From Akkermansiaceae bacterium (GTDB taxonomy: Bacteria > Verrucomicrobiota > Verrucomicrobiia > Verrucomicrobiales > Akkermansiaceae): DNA of 64,000 nt. Under the pieces are notes generated by a model. That model saw nothing but the letters and a program-made list of their open reading frames with translations, was not told the DNA's origin and made no database searches. Within the stretch, counting starts at the first letter, position 1; each line of letters begins with the position of its first letter. Made by a program: the position numbers and the translations under genes. Positions 1 to 9,032 of this stretch are shown piece by piece. The DNA is taken from contig JAQWZU010000067.1 in NCBI GenBank assembly GCA_029253285.1, positions 62,001-126,000 of the forward strand, given 5' to 3'.

Positions 1-1
1 G

Positions 2-748
2 TTCATCCCTTTGAGTGTGGGGATGTTTCCCCACCTTTTTCAACACTGGCTTACCGCCAAAAGTGCCAAGAGCTTCAAGCTCACCGTGGTCGCCCATCCC
101 ATCTGTATCGCCATTGTTTGGGTCCCCTGTGTTCTCATTGGCATCTGGGCTACCGGCCAGCTGCCCGCAGGGACCAATCCCGCCATCGTTCTTTCAATCA
201 CGGTCAGCAAACTCATCTCCGACCCCATCATTGTCGGACTGGTAATGGCGGGTATTCTGGCAGCCATCATGTCTTCACTGGACTCCCAGTTCCTCTGTCT
301 GGGCACGATGTTTACCAACGATATCGTTTTGCATAATTCGAAAAAGAAATTCACCGATCGTCAAATCATCTTGATGGCTCGTGGTTTCATCGTTCTCATC
401 GTTCTCCTCATCTATCTCATCGCCCTCTACGAACTCTCGAAAGAAAAGCAGTATATTTTCTCTTTGGCAGTTTGGAGCTTCTCGGGATTTGCCGCACTCA
501 CACCACTAATCATCGCCGCGCTTTACTGGAAGCGCGCCACTCTGACTGGAGCATACGCTTGCGTCATCTCAGTCTTTGTGAGCTGGATCACCTTCTTTGC
601 CATGTCAGGATTCGGTGGAGAATACCTGCTGCCGGGGAAAATCGTCCCCGCAGCTGCGATGTGGTTTATCGGAGCCACCGCGATGATCGTTGGCTCACTG
701 CTTTCACCGCCGCCAAGCGAGAAAACCCTCAACAAGTTCTTCGGCTAG
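2..748 (+). CDS. Sodium:solute symporter family protein, C-terminal part (5' end outside window)
   Basis: The reading frame is open from the first bases of the window, so the gene starts upstream; about 248 codons are visible. The protein is hydrophobic, with roughly six membrane segments. A conserved-looking stretch AAIMSSLDSQFLCLGTM lies near residue 90 of the visible part and resembles the alanine/serine-rich helix with a D-S-Q core found in SSS-family symporters (PF00474). SSS proteins couple Na+ influx to uptake of sugars, amino acids, urea or organic acids across the inner membrane. The substrate cannot be told from this half. The tail after the last helix is short and charged (SEKTLNKFFG). 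No terminator was seen before the convergent gene 58 bases downstream. Confidence 0.85.
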   Translation, partial: FIPLSVGMFPHLFQHWLTAKSAKSFKLTVVAHPICIAIVWVPCVLIGIWATGQLPAGTNPAIVLSITVSKLISDPIIVGLVMAGILAAIMSSLDSQFLCLGTMFTNDIVLHNSKKKFTDRQIILMARGFIVLIVLLIYLIALYELSKEKQYIFSLAVWSFSGFAALTPLIIAALYWKRATLTGAYACVISVFVSWITFFAMSGFGGEYLLPGKIVPAAAMWFIGATAMIVGSLLSPPPSEKTLNKFFG

Positions 749-805
749 GCACCACGAATCACTCACAACTCCAAAGGCCGTCTTCCTCCGGGGAGCCGGT
801 CTTTC

Positions 806-2428
806 TTACTTTCGGGATTCGATGGCTGAGATCGCACGCGTCGCAAGGATCTTAATCTCGTCATCTTGATGATCCGTGTATTTTCCCAGGATCGGGAGAC
901 TCTTTCTAGTGCCAATTTTCCGCAGAATCCCCAAGGCTGCCTTTTTCAATTCATCCGGAGATGTCTCAAGGTGATTGGTCAGGCGACTTTCGATCACAGG
1001 GCCCAATTTCGCGTAGTATTCCGACCAACGCTCCGGGCTCTTCCCCCACAAGCTATCAATCACCAACGCACTATCTTCCGAGCCATTCTCAAGAAGAAAC
1101 TCTACCAAGGATGTCGGAATAAAACGACCGATCTTACTCCAGCTGACAACGATACGCCCGACCGTGGTCACTGTCTCCTTGTCATCCTTAGCCCAAATTT
1201 GCAGTGCATGGCCAACGTCACCAACTAACTCAACATCACTTTCCTCACGAAGCAGTCGGATCAACTCCTCAATCATCCGGGGCATCTTACGGATCTCAAC
1301 CCCTTCGGGGGGAGGGCTGGCGAAACGTCCTACCGCCAGCTTTACGCGCCTCAAATTGACGTGATTCAGTTGATCCAGATTCACCAGGAAATAGGACGGT
1401 TTGGTAGGATCGGTCATCTGGCGTTGAACCTCCCGACTGGGCTCTGCGAAGATGCTCTTGTCCAATTCCACCTCGATCACTCTAATTTCAGGATGTGTTT
1501 TCACCTTCCCGAGAACCTCGCAGTGTTTCACAAAAGACTCAAATCGCTGCACCAACCCCGAGAACACGATAAAGCGATCTTTCCCCCCGTTCCGCTGATA
1601 GGCGGCAGGGGCCTCGTTGCTCGGAAGGGATAATTTACGCTGAAGGTACTCCTGAACAACCTGCACATCGTTCTCTTTTATATCCCCAATATAGATGCCG
1701 GTCACCATGGCCAACCCATCTTCCCCCTCTTCCTCATTGGCATGTTTTTCGATTTCCCTTTGCATCGGACGATAATCGACCCGCCTCTTTACCACCGATA
1801 CCTCACCCTCTCCTTGCTCGGGCAAATCTTCGCCGTTTCCGGGAAGCTCATTCTGACTGCCATCGTCAGCCCATTCTCCGGTGGAGGGTATTTTGTGAAT
1901 GGGCATTACAAAGACGAGAGCAATCAGACAAGCGGTCAGAAATAACGAAAACAGAAAGGACCGAGCCCTCCAGCCCTTGGCTCCAAAAATAATGAGCACA
2001 GATGAGCAAAATGCCACAAAGCCCGCCAAAATAAGGCGCTTCGTCATGTCGACATCCTGAAAAACACTTCCCTTTCCAGATCCCAATACGAAAACCAAGG
2101 TATAGAGCAGAAAAAACACAATCCCAACCATGACCGCGATTTTTTGCCCCGCAGTTGCAGGCAATACGGCCTCAGCTTCGGTATCCGGAGAATATTCGGC
2201 TTGAGCAAAACTAACCTTCTGCACCTTGCGGTGGGGCTTTTTTCCCAAGCGGTCAAGCAGAGCATCGTGATACTCACCCGGATAAAATTTGTCCTTATTC
2301 TCGATCACCGTTTCCGGCGAAACCTTGAAGCGCTGATCGCAAGCACCACACTCGACGGTTTTGCCCGTTAAATCTTCATGAACGTGAAATCGGCGACTGC
2401 ATGCGGGGCACTGAATTTGAAGGTCCAT
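806..2428 (-). CDS. MJ0042-type zinc-ribbon membrane protein with HEAT-like C-terminus
   Basis: Predicted 540 aa when started at the ATG just before the zinc ribbon; an in-frame start 21 codons further up (2491) would only add a non-conserved leader. The first 35 residues hold a CPAC...CGAC four-cysteine pair, the layout of the MJ0042 family zinc finger common in planctomycetes, verrucomicrobia and myxobacteria. Two or three hydrophobic segments follow (about residues 110-185), then an acidic linker and a soluble region. The last 80 residues look like HEAT/armadillo helices (PELKKAALGILRKIG-type repeats). No catalytic motif is visible. It may be a membrane-anchored scaffold or sensor; function is unknown. 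It lies just downstream of plsC on the same strand. Confidence 0.7.
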   Translation of the reverse strand: MDLQIQCPACSRRFHVHEDLTGKTVECGACDQRFKVSPETVIENKDKFYPGEYHDALLDRLGKKPHRKVQKVSFAQAEYSPDTEAEAVLPATAGQKIAVMVGIVFFLLYTLVFVLGSGKGSVFQDVDMTKRLILAGFVAFCSSVLIIFGAKGWRARSFLFSLFLTACLIALVFVMPIHKIPSTGEWADDGSQNELPGNGEDLPEQGEGEVSVVKRRVDYRPMQREIEKHANEEEGEDGLAMVTGIYIGDIKENDVQVVQEYLQRKLSLPSNEAPAAYQRNGGKDRFIVFSGLVQRFESFVKHCEVLGKVKTHPEIRVIEVELDKSIFAEPSREVQRQMTDPTKPSYFLVNLDQLNHVNLRRVKLAVGRFASPPPEGVEIRKMPRMIEELIRLLREESDVELVGDVGHALQIWAKDDKETVTTVGRIVVSWSKIGRFIPTSLVEFLLENGSEDSALVIDSLWGKSPERWSEYYAKLGPVIESRLTNHLETSPDELKKAALGILRKIGTRKSLPILGKYTDHQDDEIKILATRAISAIESRK

Positions 2429-2500
2429 TGATGAATAGGTCGAAACGGCTCGAGACAAATGAATTATTTCCTTTTCAGAGTCACAAGACAACCATTCCGT

Positions 2501-3136
2501 TCAATTTTTCCTGATCTTATTTTCGGAGGGATGCTTGATCGCCGCGATCTCGTCCATGATGCGATCTGAAATCGCCTGATAACCATCGCGCCCCTTAGCC
2601 GCTAATTCTTCGGCAGTGAACTCAATCGGATCGCCAACCACGATGGTAATAGGATGAAACTTCAAGCGACCACTTCCCCTGGGAAGCGCCTCGCGGGCTC
2701 CAAAAATTCTCACCGGCTGCACTCTTGCTTTGCTCTTAACCGCAATCAATCCCACTCCGGCCTCGCCGGGCTGCAAGTTGCCATCGAGCGTCCTCGCCCC
2801 TTCCGGGAAGACCACCACTTGCTCGCCACTCCGAAGAATTTTAATAATGCGCTTCAAGCTGCTCATGTCCGGCTGATCCTGATCAATCGGCACGGCATTC
2901 CAGCGGGGATAAATCCAGGAACAAGGACCGCGAAAGAGAGTCTTGCGCGCCAAATAGAAAACGGCCTGATCATATGCGATACCCACCAACGGCGGGTCCA
3001 AAAAGCTTTCGTGATTCGAGGCAATGAGAACCGGCCCTTCGGTGATGAGCTTCTCCCGCCCCACCACCTGATAACGAAAGAATGCCTTCGCTGCAGCGCG
3101 AAAGATCGTATGGCCAATCCAATATGTCGTCTTCAT
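2501..3136 (-). CDS. plsC: 1-acyl-sn-glycerol-3-phosphate acyltransferase family protein (PlsC)
   Basis: Predicted 211 aa from the ATG at 3136; a TTG at 3157 that overlaps the end of cmk is an alternative start. The NHESFLD block is the acyltransferase HxxxxD catalytic motif, and VVFPEGAR is the conserved FPEGxR block that binds the glycerophosphate acceptor. Both are spaced as in PlsC proteins of 200-250 aa. The enzyme would transfer an acyl chain to lysophosphatidic acid to make phosphatidic acid at the inner membrane. It is the last gene of the tyrA-aroA-cmk-plsC run; a cmk-plsC neighbourhood is also common elsewhere in bacteria. The exact acceptor is inferred from the family. Confidence 0.88.
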   Translation of the reverse strand: MKTTYWIGHTIFRAAAKAFFRYQVVGREKLITEGPVLIASNHESFLDPPLVGIAYDQAVFYLARKTLFRGPCSWIYPRWNAVPIDQDQPDMSSLKRIIKILRSGEQVVVFPEGARTLDGNLQPGEAGVGLIAVKSKARVQPVRIFGAREALPRGSGRLKFHPITIVVGDPIEFTAEELAAKGRDGYQAISDRIMDEIAAIKHPSENKIRKN

Positions 3137-3147
3137 CAAATCTAATT

Positions 3148-3795
3148 CTACTCCCAACCCAGCGAAATCAAAGCCCGATGCGCGGCCTCGACCACTTCAT
3201 CGATTCCCATCTCGGAGGAATCAATGACGATCGCACCCTCGGAAATCTTCAATGGCGCGGTCTTTCGCTGGCTATCCTGGGCATCACGCGCCGCCACCGC
3301 ATCCGCTTCACCGTCTCCGGCACGACGAGCCCGGCGAACTTCCTCTGACGCATCGATGTAGAGCTTGAATGGGGTCTCGGGGAAAACCACCGAACCAATA
3401 TCCCGTCCTTCCATTACGACATCATTACTGGCGCGATACGCCCGCTGCATTGCCACCAGACGATCCCTTACTTCGGGAATCGCTGCGACCTTGGAAACAT
3501 TGTTATTCACCTCCTCCGATCGCAATTCCTCAGTCAGAAGCCTCCCGTTAATACGAATGTCTGAAAAACCCTCGTCGACTCCGCACACGATTTCCATTTT
3601 TTGTAACGCCGCAATGACAGCCTTAGAATCAGCTGGCTCAACACCCTCTTGCAGCACCTGCCAGGTCACCGCACGATACATCGCCCCGGAGTTCACCATG
3701 ACCACCCCAAGAGACTTGGACAGGCGTTTAGCGACGGTGCTTTTTCCGGAGGCAGCCGGCCCGTCGATCGCTACGGCACGATGTTGATCACTCAT
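3148..3795 (-). CDS. cmk: Cytidylate kinase
   Basis: Predicted 215 aa. The N-terminus has the P-loop IDGPAASGKST followed by VNSGAMYRAVTW, both hallmarks of CMP kinase; VMEGRDIGSVVFP and the RRARRAGD lid region also fit. It phosphorylates CMP/dCMP with ATP in the cytosol. The ATG at 3795 is preferred over an upstream in-frame start at 3849, because it overlaps the aroA stop as ATGA and puts the P-loop at the usual distance from the N-terminus. The length is normal for bacterial Cmk. Translational coupling to aroA suggests a single transcript from tyrA to plsC. Confidence 0.95.
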   Translation of the reverse strand: MSDQHRAVAIDGPAASGKSTVAKRLSKSLGVVMVNSGAMYRAVTWQVLQEGVEPADSKAVIAALQKMEIVCGVDEGFSDIRINGRLLTEELRSEEVNNNVSKVAAIPEVRDRLVAMQRAYRASNDVVMEGRDIGSVVFPETPFKLYIDASEEVRRARRAGDGEADAVAARDAQDSQRKTAPLKISEGAIVIDSSEMGIDEVVEAAHRALISLGWE

Positions 3796-5102
3796 GATGA
3801 AATTTTTGTAAGGTGTTGTGAAAAGGACGGATAGGAGGTGTTGACACACGCGGTGTTCACGATGGTTGTTTCTCCTGATTCAGCCAACAAACCGGCAATG
3901 GCAAAAGCCATCGCGATGCGATGATCTCCGTAGCTGTCGAGCTGCGCCCCTTGTAATTTCTGTGCGCCGGGAATGACCATCCCGTCGTCAAACTCTTCGA
4001 CCTCTCCACCCATCGCGCGAAGGTTCTTCACCACCGTATCAATCCGATCGGTTTCCTTCACCCGCAGTTCGTGAGCATTGCGAATCGTCATCGTTCCCTC
4101 GGACAAGGCTCCGGCCACCGCAAGAATGGGCACTTCGTCAATCAGGTTGGGTACTTCTTCAGGCAATATTTCCGTTCCGGTCAACGTCCCACCCTCAATC
4201 TCAATTAAGCCACGAGGCTCTCCCCCATCTTCATGCTCAATCGTATCGGTGATCCGTGCACCCATTCGTTTTAGCACCGTGATAATCGCGGTGCGAGTCG
4301 GATTCAGACCAACATTGGTGAGTGTTAATTTCGACCCCGGCGTCACGGCTGCCGCGACAATCCAGAATGCTGCGCTCGAGACATCGCCGGGCACAACCAA
4401 ATCACGCGCGGTCACTTTCTGGCCTCCCTCTATGGCAATCCGATTCCCCTCGGTCACCACTTCCACTCCAAAGTAATTCAACAAGCGCTCACTATGATCC
4501 CGGGTCGTCGCAGGTTGATCGACCACCGTGGTGTCCGGCGCAAAAAGACCCGCGAGCAAGACCGCGCTCTTCACCTGCGCACTGGCAACCGGCATGTCAT
4601 ACTCGATTGCCTTCAAGCTTCCTCCGCTGATGTGTAATGGTGCACATCCTTCCTTTTCTCCACGCGCATCAATCTGCGCTCCCATCTCACCGAGTGGAAT
4701 CATGACCCGTCCCATCGGACGACCCGAAAGCGACTCATCGCCAACCAAAACGCTATCAAATTTCTGCGACGCCAGCACTCCTGCCAACAATCGCATGCCC
4801 GTTCCCGAATTTCCACAATCCAGTTCCTGATCCGGCGCTTTTAACTCATTGCCACATCCATGAATGAGCAAATCCTCCGGCTGCTCTTCCGTTCCCTTGA
4901 GCACCTCATAACGCACTCCCAGTTGCACCATCGCCCGCAGCGTGTTCACACAATCTTCGCTGGAGAGGAAATTCTCCACGCGGCAGCTACCATCGGAAAG
5001 ACCGGCCAGAATGGCAGCTCGATGCGAAATACTCTTGTCCCCTGGCACTGCCAATTCGCCCGATATCGTCTTCTGCGGGCTAACTTGAATCGTATTACTC
5101 AT
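3792..5102 (-). CDS. aroA: 3-phosphoshikimate 1-carboxyvinyltransferase (EPSP synthase)
   Basis: Predicted 436 aa, the usual length. VPGDKSISHRAAILAGL near the start, GNSGTGMRLLAG in the middle, LRVKETDRI and YGDHRIAMAFAIAG near the end are the phosphoenolpyruvate and shikimate-3-phosphate binding blocks of AroA. It makes EPSP in the shikimate pathway. It overlaps tyrA (ATGA at 5099-5102) and cmk (ATGA at 3792-3795), so the three are very probably co-translated. The GTG motif of the loop (SGTGMR) reads like a class II-type loop, but glyphosate tolerance cannot be judged from this. Confidence 0.96.
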   Translation of the reverse strand: MSNTIQVSPQKTISGELAVPGDKSISHRAAILAGLSDGSCRVENFLSSEDCVNTLRAMVQLGVRYEVLKGTEEQPEDLLIHGCGNELKAPDQELDCGNSGTGMRLLAGVLASQKFDSVLVGDESLSGRPMGRVMIPLGEMGAQIDARGEKEGCAPLHISGGSLKAIEYDMPVASAQVKSAVLLAGLFAPDTTVVDQPATTRDHSERLLNYFGVEVVTEGNRIAIEGGQKVTARDLVVPGDVSSAAFWIVAAAVTPGSKLTLTNVGLNPTRTAIITVLKRMGARITDTIEHEDGGEPRGLIEIEGGTLTGTEILPEEVPNLIDEVPILAVAGALSEGTMTIRNAHELRVKETDRIDTVVKNLRAMGGEVEEFDDGMVIPGAQKLQGAQLDSYGDHRIAMAFAIAGLLAESGETTIVNTACVNTSYPSFSQHLTKISS

Positions 5103-5938
5103 GATAAATCGGTGAGATCTTTGCGGGCCTTCACCTCGGCAAGATAAGCCTCCAGGCCTTCTTGGTCCGAATTCGCAAGCTGATCAAGCATCTTGCCAAT
5201 CTGATCCCGAGCTTCCTCCAGGGAGTCCTGTAAGGCTTCCCGGTTTTCGATCATAATTTCCGCCCACATCGCCGGATCTCCCGCCGCCACGCGCGTGGTA
5301 TCGCGAAACCCTCCACCCGCCAATTCCGCATAACTCTGATCCTGCAAGGAAACGCCGGCTGTCAGCGACGACATCGCGTGCGGGAAATGACTGATCCGCG
5401 CCACCGCCTCATCATGACCGGCCGCCGTCATCGTTCTAAGATGGCCACAACCGAGCGCCTCCCAAAAATCAGAGAGGCCTTGCACTTCCTCGACCGGAAT
5501 CCCGCCATCGTTCGTCAGGACACAAGCCGCGCCATGAAAAAGATCAGCCCGCGCCGCTTCCACTCCTGTTTGCTCCGATCCCGCCATGGGATGACTTCCA
5601 ACAAATCTCAGGCGCCGGGCCGCCGCCACTTCATGCGGCAGCGATTTCACACTTCCCACATCCGTCACCAAAGCACGCGGCGACAGCAAATCCACAATCT
5701 TTTCCGCCAATAAATCCATCACGCCGACGGGCACCGCAAAGACCACCAAATCAGCCCCTTCCACCGCCTCTCCCAAATTCGTGGTGGCCTCCAAGCCCAG
5801 CGACGATGCCAAGGCAACCCGCTCGGGATTCCGCCCCCACAAACAGGGCAAAACCCCGATTTCACGGGACGCCAGCGCCACCGAGCCTCCCAGTAAACCC
5901 GGGCCCAAAATTGCGATTTTTTGAAAAGAATGTGGCAT
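5099..5938 (-). CDS. tyrA: Prephenate/arogenate dehydrogenase
   Basis: Predicted 279 aa. A Rossmann dinucleotide-binding motif (IAILGPGLLGGSVALA) begins at residue 8, and GSHPMAGSEQTGVEAA is the conserved substrate-pocket block of TyrA enzymes. There is no fused chorismate mutase or ACT domain, so this is the short monofunctional form. It oxidatively decarboxylates prephenate or arogenate towards tyrosine; which one cannot be decided by eye. It is the first gene of the minus-strand operon with aroA, cmk and plsC. A terminator of the upstream lipoprotein gene sits just ahead of it, so its promoter must lie very close to the start or be fed by read-through. Confidence 0.94.
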   Translation of the reverse strand: MPHSFQKIAILGPGLLGGSVALASREIGVLPCLWGRNPERVALASSLGLEATTNLGEAVEGADLVVFAVPVGVMDLLAEKIVDLLSPRALVTDVGSVKSLPHEVAAARRLRFVGSHPMAGSEQTGVEAARADLFHGAACVLTNDGGIPVEEVQGLSDFWEALGCGHLRTMTAAGHDEAVARISHFPHAMSSLTAGVSLQDQSYAELAGGGFRDTTRVAAGDPAMWAEIMIENREALQDSLEEARDQIGKMLDQLANSDQEGLEAYLAEVKARKDLTDLS

Positions 5939-5940
5939 GG

Positions 5941-5975
5941 AATAAAAGAGCCGGAATCCCTCATGGAAATCCGGC
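5941..5975 (-). terminator. Rho-independent terminator after the lipoprotein gene
   Basis: Read on the minus strand, GCCGGA (5975-5970) pairs with TCCGGC (5955-5950). An inner TCC/GGA pair surrounds an ATGA loop, and the hairpin is followed by TCTTTTATT. It lies downstream of the lipoprotein gene and immediately upstream of tyrA. Confidence 0.7.
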
Positions 5976-5999
5976 CCGAAGCTATCTCAATTCCTGTCT

Positions 6000-6485
6000 T
6001 CAGGGAACCCGGAATCGGTGAATTGATTTGTTAGGATCATTCGGGTCCTGCACCAATGACCCACTGGGAATTCCGCGGACATCCACCGGCTCCATGGTCC
6101 ATGGGTTAAAGACGTATCCCGACTTACCCGGAATCTTGCGCGCAGTTTGATAGGTTTTCTTACGATTCGTGTTGGTCTCCCCCAAAGGAGTCTGATCAGA
6201 AGTCGTCGCCGGATTAATTACCGGGGGAGTGTCCTGAGCAACAAGATCCCGTGCTGCCTCTTCGATCGAGCGCTCACGGGCTTCGATACGACGTTTTTCC
6301 TCGGCCTTCCGCTCGGCAAGCTCTATCTCAAGCTGGGCAATTGTCTTTTCATAAGGCTGATTTGGCCCCAATACAAGGTTCCCGGCTGGCATGTTTGGGT
6401 TGTGCCCCGGTGGGTAGGCAGGAGTACAACTGACAAGCAGTGCGCCACTCAAGAGCAGGCCGGCTAGATTTTTGAGAGAAATCAT
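6000..6485 (-). CDS. Hypothetical lipoprotein
   Basis: Predicted 161 aa from the ATG at 6485; a TTG at 6494 is less likely. A signal sequence with lipobox LLVSC (Cys about residue 20) marks it as a lipoprotein. After the cysteine come a Pro/Asn-rich stretch and then a charged, probably helical segment rich in Glu, Arg and Lys (about residues 50-85). The end contains PGKSGYVFNPWTMEPVDVRG, which looks like a short conserved tail seen in verrucomicrobial envelope lipoproteins (impression only). Function unknown. It diverges from the LuxE-like gene, with under 100 bases between the two starts, and is followed by its own terminator. Confidence 0.75.
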   Translation of the reverse strand: MISLKNLAGLLLSGALLVSCTPAYPPGHNPNMPAGNLVLGPNQPYEKTIAQLEIELAERKAEEKRRIEARERSIEEAARDLVAQDTPPVINPATTSDQTPLGETNTNRKKTYQTARKIPGKSGYVFNPWTMEPVDVRGIPSGSLVQDPNDPNKSIHRFRVP

Positions 6486-6583
6486 GACTTTCAATATCGG
6501 TAGGAGTTCGGAATATGGGTGGGCGCCAGCGAGCTGACGGAGTCTTCATCACGGGCGAAAGCCAATTTGTCAAGCCACCACCC

Positions 6584-7624
6584 ATGTCTGAGAGTTCTAA
6601 CAATTCCCGCGACCAAGAGGGTCTCCTGATTCAACAGGTGCGGAAATTTGTCATCTCCCCAGAAGGGGGAAACTTTGGGACCCTAGCACAAGACCTCTAC
6701 AAACACCAATTTTCGGTCAATTTACCCTTTCAGCGCTACTGTCAGACCATCGGACGAAGCCCGGATTCCATCGAAAGCTGGCGCGAAATCCCCGCCGTCC
6801 CCACCAGCGCCTTCAAACTTCCCGAATTCCCCCTCGTCGGCCTGCGTCCCACCATCAAGCGGTTTCTAACATCAGGAACCACCACCGAGATTCGGGGCGC
6901 CCACCATTTCCCCGACACCTCCCTCTACGAGTATTCCCTGATAGAAACCTGGAAAAAACAGAATTTCCCAACACTCACCCACCTCTACCTCACACCCTCA
7001 CCCGTCGAGCTCCCCGAATCGTCCCTCAGCCACATGTTCAGAACTCTGGGATCCAATCTTCCCGATCCGTTTCTTCTCAAAAACGACCGCTTCCACCTTC
7101 AGCCCTTATTTAATCAAATCAGAACCGAGGCCCCCCTCTTCCTGATGGGAACCGCCCTGGCCCTCCTTCATCTTATGAAAACTCTCGGGCCGCTCCCACT
7201 CCCCCCCGGATCGCAAATTCTCGAGACCGGGGGCTACAAGGGAACCCGCCGCCAACTCTCGAAAGCCGACTTCTATTCCCAGCTCGCAGAATTCTTCGCT
7301 GTCCCGGACCATGCCATTCATAACGAATACGGCATGACCGAGCTCTCAACCCAGGCCTACGCTACCGGATTAGGCGGAGCCCACCGCTTCCCCGCCTGGT
7401 GCCGTCACCAAATTCTCGACCCCGAAAGCGGATACGAACTTCCTCCCGGAGAAATCGGCTACCTCCAAATTCACGACCTCGCCAACGTCCATAGTGTCGC
7501 GGCCATCCGAACCCAGGATTTTGCCATCGGACACGAAGACGGCTCCTTCACCCTCATCGGACGCGACCCCGGAGCCCTTCCCCGCGGTTGCTCCCGCAGC
7601 ATCGACCACTCCCTTTCCTCATGA
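6584..7624 (+). CDS. LuxE-like acyl-protein synthetase (ANL adenylating fold)
   Basis: Predicted 346 aa from the ATG at 6584 (an earlier in-frame start at 6515 would add a low-quality leader). It has the AMP-binding loop FLTSGTTTEIRG (about residue 90), the ANL motif HNEYGMTELSTQAY (about residue 245), and a C-terminal GRDPGALPRGC ending with Cys336, ten residues from the end. LuxE proteins activate a fatty acid as acyl-AMP and pass it to a cysteine near their own C-terminus, so this cysteine is a good candidate for the acyl carrier. The stop overlaps the next gene's ATG, giving a LuxE-LuxC unit. The product is probably an activated acyl or aryl group for reduction; the substrate is unknown. 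Confidence 0.82.
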   Translation: MSESSNNSRDQEGLLIQQVRKFVISPEGGNFGTLAQDLYKHQFSVNLPFQRYCQTIGRSPDSIESWREIPAVPTSAFKLPEFPLVGLRPTIKRFLTSGTTTEIRGAHHFPDTSLYEYSLIETWKKQNFPTLTHLYLTPSPVELPESSLSHMFRTLGSNLPDPFLLKNDRFHLQPLFNQIRTEAPLFLMGTALALLHLMKTLGPLPLPPGSQILETGGYKGTRRQLSKADFYSQLAEFFAVPDHAIHNEYGMTELSTQAYATGLGGAHRFPAWCRHQILDPESGYELPPGEIGYLQIHDLANVHSVAAIRTQDFAIGHEDGSFTLIGRDPGALPRGCSRSIDHSLSS

Positions 7625-8598
7625 ACCACGCCGAACGACTCGACCTCATCGCCCGCTCGGCTTCCTTCTTCGAACCCTACACTGGGCCCTTCGACTGCGA
7701 CCTTCTCCAAGGCACCTGGGATCGCGAACTTTCCCCACCCACCGTTCGCCTGCCCAAATCCATCGTTCACATCATCAGCGGCAACACCCCACACGCCGCA
7801 TACCAATCACTCCTCAACGGACTCATCCTTGGAGCAAAAAATCGCCTCAAGCTTCCCTCGAATGCTCTCCCCGATTTTGAAATCCCTCCCGGCTTCGAAC
7901 AATTCGTGGAACTCTCCCGTGATCTCCCTGACCACTGGATCCCCGAAGCTGATGCACTCGTCGTCTTCGGTTCCGACGACACCTTGCGTCACTTCCAACA
8001 ACTCTGCCCCCTCGAAACACCCTTCATCGGTCACGGCCACCGCGTCGGTATCGCCATCATCAAAGACCCCACTCCTGAAGCTGCTCAACTCGCCGCCCGA
8101 GACATCGGCCAATTCGATCAACAAGGCTGCCTCTCCCTGCAAACAATCTATCTCAAAGACCCCCGCGCCTTTGCTCCTCTCCTGGCAGACGCCATGGCTG
8201 AATTTGAAAAAAGCCACCCGCGCGCTCCTCTGGGCCCCTCCGAAGCCGGAGCCATCACCAACTTCCGCGAAGAAATCCGCTACCTCACCGCCCAAACTCC
8301 CGACGACGTCGCCCTCTGGGAAAGCCCCGACTCCACCGCTTGGACCATCGTCTCTCAAAACTCCTCCGGACTTTCCCTCTCCCCCGGCAACCGCACCGTC
8401 TTCCTGCGCCCCATGCCCGAAGACTTCTCAAATCTCACCCACCTTTCCGGCATCGGACTCCATCCCTTCACCGAACGAGCCGATCTGGCCTCACCTCGAA
8501 TCTTCCCCCTCGGCCAGGCCCAATCTCCACCCGCCCTCTGGGCCCACGACGGAATCCTTCCCCTCGCCTCTTTGGTGAAACACCAAACGCTTCAGTAA
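7621..8598 (+). CDS. LuxC-like acyl-CoA/acyl-protein reductase
   Basis: Predicted 325 aa from the ATG at 7621, which overlaps the LuxE-like stop as ATGA; a start at 7588 inside the previous gene is unlikely. IHIISGN-type and NTPHAAYQSLLNGLILGAKN blocks (residues 45-75) match the LuxC/aldehyde-dehydrogenase-like nucleotide region. FDQQGCLSLQ around Cys170 is the active-site cysteine block of LuxC (PF05893). Classical LuxC is near 480 aa, so this is a short form that lacks most of the N-terminal part. The enzyme would reduce an acyl-enzyme from its LuxE partner to the aldehyde with NAD(P)H. No luxA, luxB or luxD gene is nearby. It runs 7 bases into the convergent DUF2141 gene. Confidence 0.82.
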   Translation: MNHAERLDLIARSASFFEPYTGPFDCDLLQGTWDRELSPPTVRLPKSIVHIISGNTPHAAYQSLLNGLILGAKNRLKLPSNALPDFEIPPGFEQFVELSRDLPDHWIPEADALVVFGSDDTLRHFQQLCPLETPFIGHGHRVGIAIIKDPTPEAAQLAARDIGQFDQQGCLSLQTIYLKDPRAFAPLLADAMAEFEKSHPRAPLGPSEAGAITNFREEIRYLTAQTPDDVALWESPDSTAWTIVSQNSSGLSLSPGNRTVFLRPMPEDFSNLTHLSGIGLHPFTERADLASPRIFPLGQAQSPPALWAHDGILPLASLVKHQTLQ

Positions 8599-9032
8599 GA
8601 GAGCGTCAACTGCAAAACCCCGTTCGGATTCCTCACCGCCGCCTTCTCAAAACTTGGCAATCGCAACTTGGGATAGTTCGACACCGCTACGCCTTCCTTG
8701 GGTATTCCGAGGAAATTTTTCTTCAACTTCCGGTTGCGGTCTTCGTCGTGCAAAGCCACGAAGGCAAAATTCCCTTTCTTCAAATCAGGCACTTTGATCC
8801 TCACCGCGCCACCCTTCGCCTTGCTCGCCGGAACAAAAAACTTCAGAAGAGCCTTCTCAGGGTCATCCGGAAAACCTGCCTTTCCGGAAAATACCATGAC
8901 GCAAATATCGCCCCGCTGATTGGAAATCCCGGTCACTTCAATTTCCACTCCGGCGAACGAAGTTGAAACTAAGAGAAAGAAGCCAAAAAATATTCTGAAC
9001 ACTCGGAGAATATTCCACAGTTCAGAAATCAT
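8592..9032 (-). CDS. DUF2141 domain secreted protein
   Basis: Predicted 146 aa. An N-terminal hydrophobic signal (about residues 10-27, ending SFAG) precedes a single domain that matches the DUF2141 pattern (PF09912): GDICVMVFSGKAGFP, then GNFAFVALHDEDRNRKLKKN, then LGIPKEGVAVSNYP. This is an extracytoplasmic beta-sandwich family of unknown function that is often next to lipid or porin genes. Its 3' end overlaps the LuxC-like gene tail to tail by 7 bases. Confidence 0.85.
   Translation of the reverse strand: MISELWNILRVFRIFFGFFLLVSTSFAGVEIEVTGISNQRGDICVMVFSGKAGFPDDPEKALLKFFVPASKAKGGAVRIKVPDLKKGNFAFVALHDEDRNRKLKKNFLGIPKEGVAVSNYPKLRLPSFEKAAVRNPNGVLQLTLSY

Noticed and set aside
6584-8598. Bioluminescence operon
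   Set aside because: Only LuxE-like and LuxC-like genes are present; no luciferase subunits, LuxD or regulator occur nearby.
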